Assembly: GCA_958295785.1 (NCBI GenBank)
Contig: OY282377.1
Coordinates: forward strand, 324,394 to 388,393
DNA length: 64,000 nucleotides
Source: an uncultured Latescibacterota bacterium
GTDB lineage: Bacteria > Latescibacterota > UBA2968
Direction of reading: 5' to 3'
Shown in pieces: positions 22,750 through 30,522 of the stretch. Every line of letters begins with the position of its first letter. Positions within the stretch are counted from its first letter, which is position 1. A program made the translations under genes and the position numbers. The notes below the pieces were generated by a model. The model was not told the origin of the DNA and ran no database searches. It saw only the letters and a program-made list of their open reading frames with translations.

Positions 22750-25650
22750 ATGCGTTTGTGCTTATGCTCGCTGTCTGTTCTTCTGATTTTGTCGCCATCC
22801 GTCTTTGCCGAAAAAAAACCGCTGGATCACGATGTGTACGAGGTGTGGAATCGCATGCGCGCCAGCGATATTTCCAACAGCGGGCAATGGGCTTTTCTGT
22901 CCGTTGGAGCAGACGAAAAAGACACTGAACTCCGCATTGTGAGCCTCACAGACGACCGTGCGTACGCGATTCCGCGCGGCGAATCCGCGCAATTCACTCA
23001 GGACGCACGCTATGTCGTCACCCTCATCAAAGCGTTCAAGGATTCGGTGAAGCAGGCAAAGCGCGACAAGAAGAAGCCGGAGGAATCGCCCAAAGACTCG
23101 CTCGGCGTCGTCGCGCTCGACACGGGCGATCTCTTCAAGGCGGCGCGCGTCAAATCTTTCAAATTGCCAAAAGAAAACAGCGGATGGGTCGCCTATTTGC
23201 TGGAAAAGGAAGTGGCGAAAAAGGACAGCACAAAAGCGAAAAAGGAGAAATCATCCGAGTCGAAAGCAAAAGAGGAACAGAAGATAGAGAAAAAGGAAGA
23301 AGTAAAAAAAGAGGAACAGAAGGATGAAAAAAAGAAAAAACGCAAAAAAGCCGAGGGCACGACGCTCGTTCTTCGCAACATCCGAACCGGTGCTGAAACG
23401 CGCTATGCCCATGTGGTCTCTTATGCGTTCACGGAAAATGGGGCGCATCTCGTCTTTGCCGCTGCGAGCAAAGACAGCACCGCCGATGGGGTCTATGCCA
23501 TTCGCACGGGCACGGGGGATTCCACAGCGGTTCTGCGCGGCGCGGGGGATTACAAAAAAATCACTTGCGACGAGTCCAATACCCATCTCGCATTTATCGC
23601 CAACCGCGACAGCTTTGCCGCAGAGCAACGGGAATACGTGCTCTATTCATGGCGCGTGGGGTCAAAAGATCGGGCAAAGGTGCGCGCCCGTTCACAAACA
23701 AAGGGCATCCCGCCCAACTATTGGGTCAGCGAGCACGGGGGCCTCTCGTTTTCCAAAGACGGCAAACGCCTCTTTTTTGGCACGGCGCCCAGGCCGGAAC
23801 AAGAAGCGGAAGACGACGCGCCCGAGGATGAAAAAGTGGTGGTCGATATCTGGCATTGGAAAGACCCGTACCTCCAGCCCATGCAACTCAAAGACGCCAA
23901 AGACGAGCGCGAACGCGCCTATCGCGCAGTGGTTCACCTCAACAATGGCAAAGTCGTTCAACTCGCCACCGAGACCGTGCCCAATATTCGCCTGGGAAGC
24001 GAGGGCAATGCCGATGTTGCGGTGGGCTATTCGATCCTGCCCTATCGCCAACTCATTTCTTGGGACACGCCGGGCTATTACGACAGCTATTTGATCGATG
24101 TCAAGACGGGCGCATCGCGGCGCGTGTTGACCAAACAGCAGGCGCGGCCCAGCCTTTCGCCCGAGTCCAAATACATCTACTGGTGGGATCGCGTTCAAAA
24201 AACGTGGTATGTGCAACAGGTCAAAAACGCGATTCGCGTGAATGCGGGGAAGAATATTCCCCATCCGTTGCACAATGAGTTGCACGACCGACCCTATCCG
24301 CCGGGTGATCACGGCACTGCCGGGTGGACAAAAGGCGACAGGGGATTTCTCATTTACGACCGATACGATATTTGGCTCGTGGATCCCAATGGCCGCAATG
24401 CGCCCATTGGGATCACCGAAGGGGTTGGGCGAGAGACCGAGACGCGCTTTCGGTATGTGCGTCTCGACCCGGAGGAGCGGGCGCGCGATCCCAAAGCCGA
24501 GTTGCTGTTTTCCGGGTTTCACCACAAGACCAAGGCGATGGGCTATTACCGCGACCGCATTGACAGCCGGGACAAACCGGTTGAACTCGTCATGCGCGAC
24601 AAGCGGTTTCTCGATGTGAAAAAGGCCGAGGACGCGGATGTGTTGCTGTTCAGGCAATCGGATTTTGAGGAATATCCGGATCTGTGGATGGCTGATCTCA
24701 ATTTTCAGAATGCGCGGAAAATCAGCGATGTCAACCCGCAGCAGAAGGATTATTTGTGGGGCACTGCCGAGCTCGTGGATTGGATTTCGCTCGACGGCGA
24801 GGTGTTGCAGGGCATTCTCTACAAGCCCGAGGGGTTTGACCCGTCGGAAAAATATCCCATGCTGGTTTATTTTTACGAAAAAATGTCGCATCAACTCCAT
24901 GTCCACCGCACGCCTCGAACCTCTGGCGGGTCGATCAACTTTCCCTTTTACGTCAGCAGGGGGTACGTGATCTTCATCCCGGACATTCCCTACAAAGTCG
25001 GTTTCCCGGGCGAGAGCGCGGTCAACGCGGTTGTCTCGGGGGTGACGCATCTCGTCAATCAGGGCTTTGTCGATCCGGACCGCATCGGCGTGCAGGGCCA
25101 CAGTTGGGGCGGGTACCAGATCGCGTATATGATCACGCGCACCAATATCTTCCGCGCCGCCGAGGCCGGCGCGCCCGTGTCGAACATGGTCAGCGCGTAC
25201 GGCGGCATCCGCTGGGGTTCGGGCCTGAGCCGCATGATGCAGTACGAAAGGTCCCAAAGCCGCATTGGTGGGTCACTGTGGGAAGCCCCGATGCGGTTTA
25301 TCGAAAACTCGCCGATTTTCTGGGCAGACAAAATTCAAACGCCGCTGCTGATTTTGCACAATGACGAGGATGGCGCGGTGCCGTGGTACCAGGGGATCGA
25401 GCTTTTCGTGGCCCTGCGCCGCTTGGGCAAACCCGCGTATCTGGTCAATTACAACGGCGAAGCGCACGGCATTCGCAAACCCCACAACCGCAGGGATTGG
25501 AGCATTCGCTTGCAACAATTTTTCGACCACCACCTCAAAGACGCGCCCGCGCCCGCGTGGATGCGCGAGGGCATTCCCGCGGTGCAAAAGGGCAAGACCC
25601 TGGGGTTGGAGGCAAAAGAGTCAAAAGCAACCACAGATAAACACAAATGA
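22750..25650 (+). CDS. Secreted S9-family peptidase (prolyl oligopeptidase/DPP-like)
   Basis: A 966-residue serine peptidase with a signal peptide (MRLCLCSLSVLLILSPSVFA). The beta-propeller region occupies the first ~640 residues and the C-terminal alpha/beta-hydrolase carries the catalytic triad: Ser in VQGHSWGGYQIAY, Asp in LILHNDEDGAVPWYQG and His in NGEAHGIRKPHNRRD. A strongly charged Lys/Glu-rich stretch (about residues 140-205) is inserted in the propeller and is not part of the usual family. The start at 22750 is chosen for the signal peptide and GAGG site; an in-frame ATG 45 bp upstream would precede the signal sequence by 15 residues. Confidence 0.93.
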   Translation: MRLCLCSLSVLLILSPSVFAEKKPLDHDVYEVWNRMRASDISNSGQWAFLSVGADEKDTELRIVSLTDDRAYAIPRGESAQFTQDARYVVTLIKAFKDSVKQAKRDKKKPEESPKDSLGVVALDTGDLFKAARVKSFKLPKENSGWVAYLLEKEVAKKDSTKAKKEKSSESKAKEEQKIEKKEEVKKEEQKDEKKKKRKKAEGTTLVLRNIRTGAETRYAHVVSYAFTENGAHLVFAAASKDSTADGVYAIRTGTGDSTAVLRGAGDYKKITCDESNTHLAFIANRDSFAAEQREYVLYSWRVGSKDRAKVRARSQTKGIPPNYWVSEHGGLSFSKDGKRLFFGTAPRPEQEAEDDAPEDEKVVVDIWHWKDPYLQPMQLKDAKDERERAYRAVVHLNNGKVVQLATETVPNIRLGSEGNADVAVGYSILPYRQLISWDTPGYYDSYLIDVKTGASRRVLTKQQARPSLSPESKYIYWWDRVQKTWYVQQVKNAIRVNAGKNIPHPLHNELHDRPYPPGDHGTAGWTKGDRGFLIYDRYDIWLVDPNGRNAPIGITEGVGRETETRFRYVRLDPEERARDPKAELLFSGFHHKTKAMGYYRDRIDSRDKPVELVMRDKRFLDVKKAEDADVLLFRQSDFEEYPDLWMADLNFQNARKISDVNPQQKDYLWGTAELVDWISLDGEVLQGILYKPEGFDPSEKYPMLVYFYEKMSHQLHVHRTPRTSGGSINFPFYVSRGYVIFIPDIPYKVGFPGESAVNAVVSGVTHLVNQGFVDPDRIGVQGHSWGGYQIAYMITRTNIFRAAEAGAPVSNMVSAYGGIRWGSGLSRMMQYERSQSRIGGSLWEAPMRFIENSPIFWADKIQTPLLILHNDEDGAVPWYQGIELFVALRRLGKPAYLVNYNGEAHGIRKPHNRRDWSIRLQQFFDHHLKDAPAPAWMREGIPAVQKGKTLGLEAKESKATTDKHK

Positions 25651-25719
25651 ACGCAGGCCCCCATGTGACCCCGTCACGGGACCTGCTGAAGCCCGTGCAG
25701 GGATGAACAGGAGAACACA

Positions 25720-26571
25720 ATGAGAAAAAAAAAGATCGTCGTAACCGGTGCATCCGGCTATGTGGCGGGGCTGATGTTGCCCGCATTGCGCGCAAAGTAC
25801 GATTTGACATTGTTGGATGTCAAAACCACCAACCGCGATGGTGAAGAAGTGGAAGGCGTGCAAATCGCGGATTTGGAAAATTCGGATCGGGATGCGTACC
25901 GCGAATATTTTCGAGGTGCCGACGCTGCGATCCACAGTGGGTTTAAGGGCACTGTTGACTGGCAACACACGGACTATTGGAAAGAGTCCGACAATATTCG
26001 GATGTGCTACAACGTGTACCAAACATGTGTCGAAGAAGGCGTAAAACGCATTGTGGTGATGAGTTCCAATCACGCCTGCGATTTTTACGAGCGGCTGATC
26101 TGGTCTGACCAACTGGACTTTGCAACCACTGACATGCTGCCCCTGTCCGACAATTTTTACGGCTGGGCTAAGTCGTCGTATGAACATCTCGCCTTTGTAT
26201 TCGCAACTGGCAATGCCACCAATGGCAAGCGGCTGGAGAGCGTTCACATTCGCATTGGCGCGCCCCGCGATACCATCATGGAAGGGCAATCAGCGGACGA
26301 CTTGAAACGCATGCACCGCGAACTGGGCGCGTATTTGAGCGCGCGCGACTTGTCCCAACTCGCGATCAAAAGCCTCGAAGCAGAGGATATTGAAGACGAA
26401 AATGGCGTGCCATTTCAGATCTTTTTCGGCATCAGCGGCAACACACACCGGTTCTGGAACCTCGACAATGCAAGGCGCGTGGTGGGCTACACACCCAAAG
26501 ACGACAGCCAGATCCGATTTGCGAATGAGATCTCAGAACTCATTCAAGATGCAAAAAGAATCGACGAATAG
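25720..26571 (+). CDS. NAD-dependent epimerase/dehydratase, uronate-dehydrogenase-like SDR
   Basis: A 283-residue extended SDR. The NAD motif is VVTGASGYVAGLM, the catalytic serine region VVMSSNHACDFYE, and the Y-x-x-x-K pair YGWAK. The SSNH segment and overall length match uronate (hexuronate) dehydrogenases, which oxidise uronic acids to lactones. The following gene is an enolase-superfamily sugar-acid dehydratase, so the two could act in one oxidative sugar-acid route. A GGAG site precedes the ATG. The stop lies in the same GACGAATAG repeat that ends selA, giving the same terminal RIDE residues. Confidence 0.85.
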   Translation: MRKKKIVVTGASGYVAGLMLPALRAKYDLTLLDVKTTNRDGEEVEGVQIADLENSDRDAYREYFRGADAAIHSGFKGTVDWQHTDYWKESDNIRMCYNVYQTCVEEGVKRIVVMSSNHACDFYERLIWSDQLDFATTDMLPLSDNFYGWAKSSYEHLAFVFATGNATNGKRLESVHIRIGAPRDTIMEGQSADDLKRMHRELGAYLSARDLSQLAIKSLEAEDIEDENGVPFQIFFGISGNTHRFWNLDNARRVVGYTPKDDSQIRFANEISELIQDAKRIDE

Positions 26572-26578
26572 ATGAATC

Positions 26579-26608
26579 GTAGGGACAGGCACGGGGGCCT
26601 GTCCCTAC
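26579..26608. repeat. Dispersed palindromic repeat family, copy 4, perfect 12-bp stem
   Basis: GTAGGGACAGGC (26579-26590) and GCCTGTCCCTAC (26597-26608) are perfect inverted repeats. It is the most symmetrical member of the family. A TGACCACTGACTACTGACCA string follows at 26638-26660. Confidence 0.85.
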
Positions 26609-26675
26609 GACTGATGGGACAGGGCGGCGGAGTGGACTGACCACTGACTACTGACCACTGACAAGGATTCCAAAC

Positions 26676-27800
26676 ATGAAAATCACAAAATTTGAGACCA
26701 TTCCGATTCGGGGGCGGGCGATGATTTTGAAGATGTTCACGGATGAAGGCCTGGTGGGATATGGCGAGCCAATGAATTACGAACACGGGCGCGTGGTGGC
26801 GCGGGCAGTGGATGACATGGCCGAATATCTGGTGGGCAAAGACCCGCTGGACATCGAGGATCACTGGCAGGCGATGTACCGCTCGAGTTACAGCCGAAGC
26901 ATGCCGATTTTGATCGGCGCGCTCAGTGGGATAGAAATGGCAATGTGGGATGTGTTTGGCAAACGGGTTGGCATGCCCGTGTGGAAACTTTTGGGCGGGA
27001 AAGTGCGCGACCGCATCCGCGTGTACACCGGCACGGGTGGGACAACGCCAGAAGAATGTGCAGAAAACGCATGTCAAAAAGTCGCAGCGGGCTTTCGCGC
27101 CATCAAGATGGGGGCATCGCCTGGTCCCGTGCGATTTGTAGATACGCCAAAGACCATCGACTTCATGGTGTCCCGCGTTGCCGCCGTGCGCGAAGCCGTG
27201 GGCGATGGCATCGACATCGCGGTGGATTTGCACCGGCGTTTGAGCCCCGCGATGGCCGCCATTCTCGTCAAAGAGTTGGAGCCGCTGCGCCCGCTGTTTG
27301 CCGAAGAGCCGTGTCACCCGGAAAACAACGAGGCGTTGTTGGCCCTGTCCCGAAGCACCACCGTGCCCATTGCCACAGGCGAACGGCACTTGACGCGCTG
27401 GGGGTTCCGCGAACTCATCGAGCGAGAAATGTGCGCGATTTTGCAACCCGATATTCGCCATTGCGGGGGCATGTTGGAATTGAAAAAAATCGCGGGAATG
27501 GCCGAGATCCACAACATGGCGATAGCCCCTCACAACGCCGCCGGCCCCGTGGGGGTGGCGGCGTCTGTCCATGTGATGGCAACGATCCCCAATCTGTTGA
27601 TTTGCGAGGGCGGGCACAATCGCGGGGAAGGCTTGTTCAACACGCCCATGGTTTTTCGAGATGGCTTTATCGAACTGCCGACCGAACCGGGCTTGGGCGT
27701 GGATATGGACGATGAAGCACTCGAGACACTGCGCGATGAATCGCATCGCCTGCGCGGGATGTTCTGGCATGAAGATGACGGATCTTTTGCGGATTACTAA
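26676..27800 (+). CDS. Enolase-superfamily dehydratase (mandelate racemase group, galactonate-dehydratase-like)
   Basis: A 374-residue enzyme with a capping domain and a C-terminal barrel. Metal ligands are visible as Asp in IAVDLHRRL, Glu in LFAEEPCHPEN and Glu in PIATGERHLTRWGF; ILQPDIRHCGGMLELKKIAG and IAPHNAAGPVG complete the active site. The histidine in DLHRRL and the QPDxxHCGG motif resemble D-galactonate/mannonate-type sugar-acid dehydratases. The start at 26676 has the usual N-terminus MKITKFETIPI. It follows the uronate-dehydrogenase-like gene. The exact sugar acid is not determined. Confidence 0.9.
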   Translation: MKITKFETIPIRGRAMILKMFTDEGLVGYGEPMNYEHGRVVARAVDDMAEYLVGKDPLDIEDHWQAMYRSSYSRSMPILIGALSGIEMAMWDVFGKRVGMPVWKLLGGKVRDRIRVYTGTGGTTPEECAENACQKVAAGFRAIKMGASPGPVRFVDTPKTIDFMVSRVAAVREAVGDGIDIAVDLHRRLSPAMAAILVKELEPLRPLFAEEPCHPENNEALLALSRSTTVPIATGERHLTRWGFRELIEREMCAILQPDIRHCGGMLELKKIAGMAEIHNMAIAPHNAAGPVGVAASVHVMATIPNLLICEGGHNRGEGLFNTPMVFRDGFIELPTEPGLGVDMDDEALETLRDESHRLRGMFWHEDDGSFADY

Positions 27801-28980
27801 CGTGTTCATTCCCGTTCTTATGTGGTTGCTTTTGCTCTGTGCGAGCGGTGATGCAGATGCCACAGACCTGACCCTGCGCCGGGAATACAACGATGTGTCC
27901 GCCGCCATAGACAGCTTGGTGAGAGTGATGCGGGTGTCCGATGCCGATGTGCTGGACAAATTGCCGGAAGGTCGTCCCGACCGCGTCGTGCCCGAGGGCC
28001 TGACGGCGGTGATGATCTTTTGGGCAGACGACGAAGCGCGCGTTTGGCTCAACGATTTTCCCGTGGGCAAAACCCGCTTGACGCCCGTGGAAGTGAGCAT
28101 TCCCGATCTGTATTTTCGCGGGCAAAATCACCTGCGCGTGCGGTGTTGGGATACAGATGGGGTCGAGAGTTGTTTTTTGGGCGGGTTATATCTAAAAGAT
28201 GGCGCGGGCAGGTTATATCCCGTTGTGGTCTCCAGCGGAGAATGGGAGGCAGATGGCGGACAGGCATCAGAAATTGTCTATGCCCATCCCCTGCCAGACA
28301 TTCCCTCTGCCGAGCCGATTTGGGGCGCGCACACGTTTGGGATTGTGAACCTGAGCGTCACCTTTGATCGCGAGGCGATTGACCGCGCATTGGGGCAACC
28401 TGTGGGCGCGGTGTCTGCGCGGCAACAGGCGATGGACTATCACAAATTCGCCCAACAAATCGCCGCGTTGCAGGCCCGGCGGGAAAACATCGAGGCGACC
28501 ATGGCGCAACAAAGCGACCTCAACATACCGCTTTACTATCGAGAACGCGCCCTTTCCGCATCCCTGTCATTGGGAAAGACCGCCCCTTTGACAGAAGAGG
28601 TGTCGGCACCTGTGGCACAAAAAACGCGCTCATGGTCAGAGAAACTGCCGGCGGTGCAGCGGCAATTGATCTATCCAACCCCCCGCGCACTCAAGGGCGA
28701 ACAGGCGGCAAATACAGCGGATGGTGAGACAATTTTGGACAAGCGCGGCAGCCGAGAGCAAGCCTATCGCCCGCCCGAAGAGCGCGGTGGCAAGGCGCAA
28801 GGCAAACGCGGTGAAAAGGACAAGGGGACTGAGGGGCCACCGCATCCGCAGGGAACGGGCCGCGATGGCGCGAGCGGGCGGGCCACGCGATTGGGGCTGG
28901 TGTTGCCGACATTGGTGTTGGGATTCTACGTGCTATACGCGATCACGCGATGGCAGTCGATAACAGGAGAACGCAATTGA
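27775..28980 (+). CDS. Unknown secreted, C-terminally membrane-anchored protein, first gene of an ExbB/ExbD-like operon
   Basis: A protein of about 401 residues with an N-terminal signal sequence (VFIPVLMWLLLLCASGDADA), an extracytoplasmic domain with a beta-rich part (AVMIFWADDEARVWLNDFPV, VRCWDTDGVESCFLGGLYL), a Q/R/E-rich probable coiled coil near 230-255, a proline/glycine/charge-rich linker and one C-terminal membrane segment (LGLVLPTLVLGFYVLYAI). It overlaps the stop of the preceding dehydratase gene by 26 bp and its own stop overlaps the next start (TGATG). No family was recognised. The context suggests it is the periplasmic partner of the proton-channel-like proteins that follow. Confidence 0.7.
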   Translation: MTDLLRITNVFIPVLMWLLLLCASGDADATDLTLRREYNDVSAAIDSLVRVMRVSDADVLDKLPEGRPDRVVPEGLTAVMIFWADDEARVWLNDFPVGKTRLTPVEVSIPDLYFRGQNHLRVRCWDTDGVESCFLGGLYLKDGAGRLYPVVVSSGEWEADGGQASEIVYAHPLPDIPSAEPIWGAHTFGIVNLSVTFDREAIDRALGQPVGAVSARQQAMDYHKFAQQIAALQARRENIEATMAQQSDLNIPLYYRERALSASLSLGKTAPLTEEVSAPVAQKTRSWSEKLPAVQRQLIYPTPRALKGEQAANTADGETILDKRGSREQAYRPPEERGGKAQGKRGEKDKGTEGPPHPQGTGRDGASGRATRLGLVLPTLVLGFYVLYAITRWQSITGERN

Positions 28981-29741
28981 TGGGCGGATTGCACTGGGCC
29001 GAGATGTTGTCTTTGGTTCTTTTTTGGGCCGTGTGCGCGGTGGCCGGCGCGCTGATTTTGATGCAGCACGCAGCAACTGTTTGCCGATACGAAAAACAGT
29101 TTGGGTTGACCGCGTTCACTTGGATTGGGCCTGTCATCGGCGGGGTGGCCGGCGCGGGCATGGCGGGCATTGGCATTTATTTTTACTTTTTTGCACCGCC
29201 AGCAGGGGGCTGGGTCGAGTGGGTCGGGCGGTCGTCTTACGCGCTCATTTTGGGCAGTTCGGCAGCGCATCTGGTCACGCTGATTCATTTTTGGCGTCGC
29301 CTCAATGCGGAAAACAATGCACAGCCCGATACATTGACCGCGCGGCGAAAGCAGCAGGCCGAGAGACTGCGCCACAGCCGCGAGAATTACGCCGATCTCA
29401 AAGCGCGAGACGACGACGCCATAGACGACTTGCTCGCGGTGTTCGGCGACCGGTTGTTGACCGCGCAACGCGCCTTGAACCGCATTCCGTTTTACGGGTA
29501 TTTGGGCACTGTGTGCGGCATTTTGCTGATGGCCGAAGAACTGACCCTGTTGGATGAAGCCACCGAGACGTTCAAAGTGTTGCGCGATATGGCAGGTGGG
29601 TTGGTGCTCGCATTTCAAACAACGCTCGTCGCGCTGTTGGCCTATCTGCCGCTTCGCAAGGGGTATGATGTATTGCTGAGTCGCATGTCCGATTTGGAGC
29701 GCGAATGGCTGGGCATGCGCGACGTGGAGAACGGGCCATGA
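28980..29741 (+). CDS. MotA/TolQ/ExbB-family proton-channel-like protein
   Basis: A 253-residue membrane protein with three or more membrane segments. The C-terminal region RIPFYGYLGTVCGILLMAEE and MAGGLVLAFQTTLVALLAYL is the conserved MotA/TolQ/ExbB core (G-x-x-GTV-x-G ... GL-x-x-A-x-x-T-T). A cytoplasmic charged helix (about 120-165) connects the first pair of segments to this core. It starts on the preceding stop codon and ends in an ATGA overlap with the next gene. Such proteins form pentameric channels that use proton or sodium flow to drive a partner; no tonB, tolA or flagellar gene is nearby. Confidence 0.82.
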   Translation: MGGLHWAEMLSLVLFWAVCAVAGALILMQHAATVCRYEKQFGLTAFTWIGPVIGGVAGAGMAGIGIYFYFFAPPAGGWVEWVGRSSYALILGSSAAHLVTLIHFWRRLNAENNAQPDTLTARRKQQAERLRHSRENYADLKARDDDAIDDLLAVFGDRLLTAQRALNRIPFYGYLGTVCGILLMAEELTLLDEATETFKVLRDMAGGLVLAFQTTLVALLAYLPLRKGYDVLLSRMSDLEREWLGMRDVENGP

Positions 29742-30160
29742 GGCGGCGGTTTTTACAACGTGCGGTATCAGATGCCGAAGCGCACGACGTGAGCAAAGAG
29801 TTGTTTTTGGGGATTATGATGTTGATGCTCTGCTTGGGCATTATGATTTTGAACGTGTCGCAACCCGTGTGGCGCGTCCACCATCACGACCCCAAGCCCG
29901 GCGATGTGGTGATTTTATACACCGCTCAAGGGCTGGTGTTTTCAGAAGACGGGCGGTCTGTCAAACGCGGGTTGGGGCCGGGCGAGTTTCGCAAAACAGT
30001 GGGGGCCATGGTCGCAAAACCCGATCAGAATTTGCACCTGTTTCTAAAAGGGGGCAGCCGCGAGCAGATGGTCAATGATGCGGCGTATGCGGACTCACTC
30101 CTGTCCGCTGGCACCGCGGGCCAAAAAGTGCGCCCCGCCGTGTTCGTCCATTTGTGGTAA
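29738..30160 (+). CDS. Small single-pass protein, ExbD/TolR-like position
   Basis: A 140-residue protein with a basic N-terminus (MRRRFLQRAVSDAEAHDV), one membrane segment (LFLGIMMLMLCLGIMILNV) and an extracytoplasmic domain (QPVWRVHHHDPKPGDVVILY ... VHLW). The topology and position after an ExbB-like gene match ExbD/TolR. However, the conserved membrane aspartate of ExbD/TolR/MotB is not seen within the hydrophobic stretch; the nearest acidic residues lie just before it (AEAHDVSKE). It may be a divergent stator subunit or an unrelated anchor. Coupled to the upstream gene by ATGA. Confidence 0.6.
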   Translation: MRRRFLQRAVSDAEAHDVSKELFLGIMMLMLCLGIMILNVSQPVWRVHHHDPKPGDVVILYTAQGLVFSEDGRSVKRGLGPGEFRKTVGAMVAKPDQNLHLFLKGGSREQMVNDAAYADSLLSAGTAGQKVRPAVFVHLW

Positions 30161-30522
30161 GTCAGTGGTCAGTTACCCCGGCCTTCCCCCCGGCCCAAAG
30201 GCGAGAGGTACCCACATAAGAATGCGGATAAACGCGGATGAAAAGCAATCGTAGGGGCGTGGCCCCCGTGCCCGCCCATAGAGACAAAAAGCAATACCAG
30301 TTTGTTTTTCAGTTGTCCATATCCCGCATCCCATTTTGTTGCAAATTGAAGAACAAAGTCAACAAATATCTCATCGCGATCCGCGACCTGTTTCACTTGG
30401 ACAGGGATGCGGATTTTTTTTGAAAAGAAAACCGAATCGGTCAGAGATGTGTCTATACAGGTGGAAGTGCAATACTCATCCTGAAAATTCTTTCATCCTT
30501 CAATCTCGATTTAGAGGGTGTA
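30161..30522. other. Intergenic repeat patch with a palindromic repeat and a MITE family 1 left-end fragment
   Basis: This gene-free stretch holds CAGTGGTCAGT (30163-30173), a GCGGATAAACGCGGATG string (30225-30241), palindromic family copy 5 at 30251-30278 and a left-end fragment of MITE-like family 1 (AATACCAGTTTG to about 30336, with AGTTGTCCATATCCCGCATC). The rest, up to the RND gene, shows no clear signal. Confidence 0.7.
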
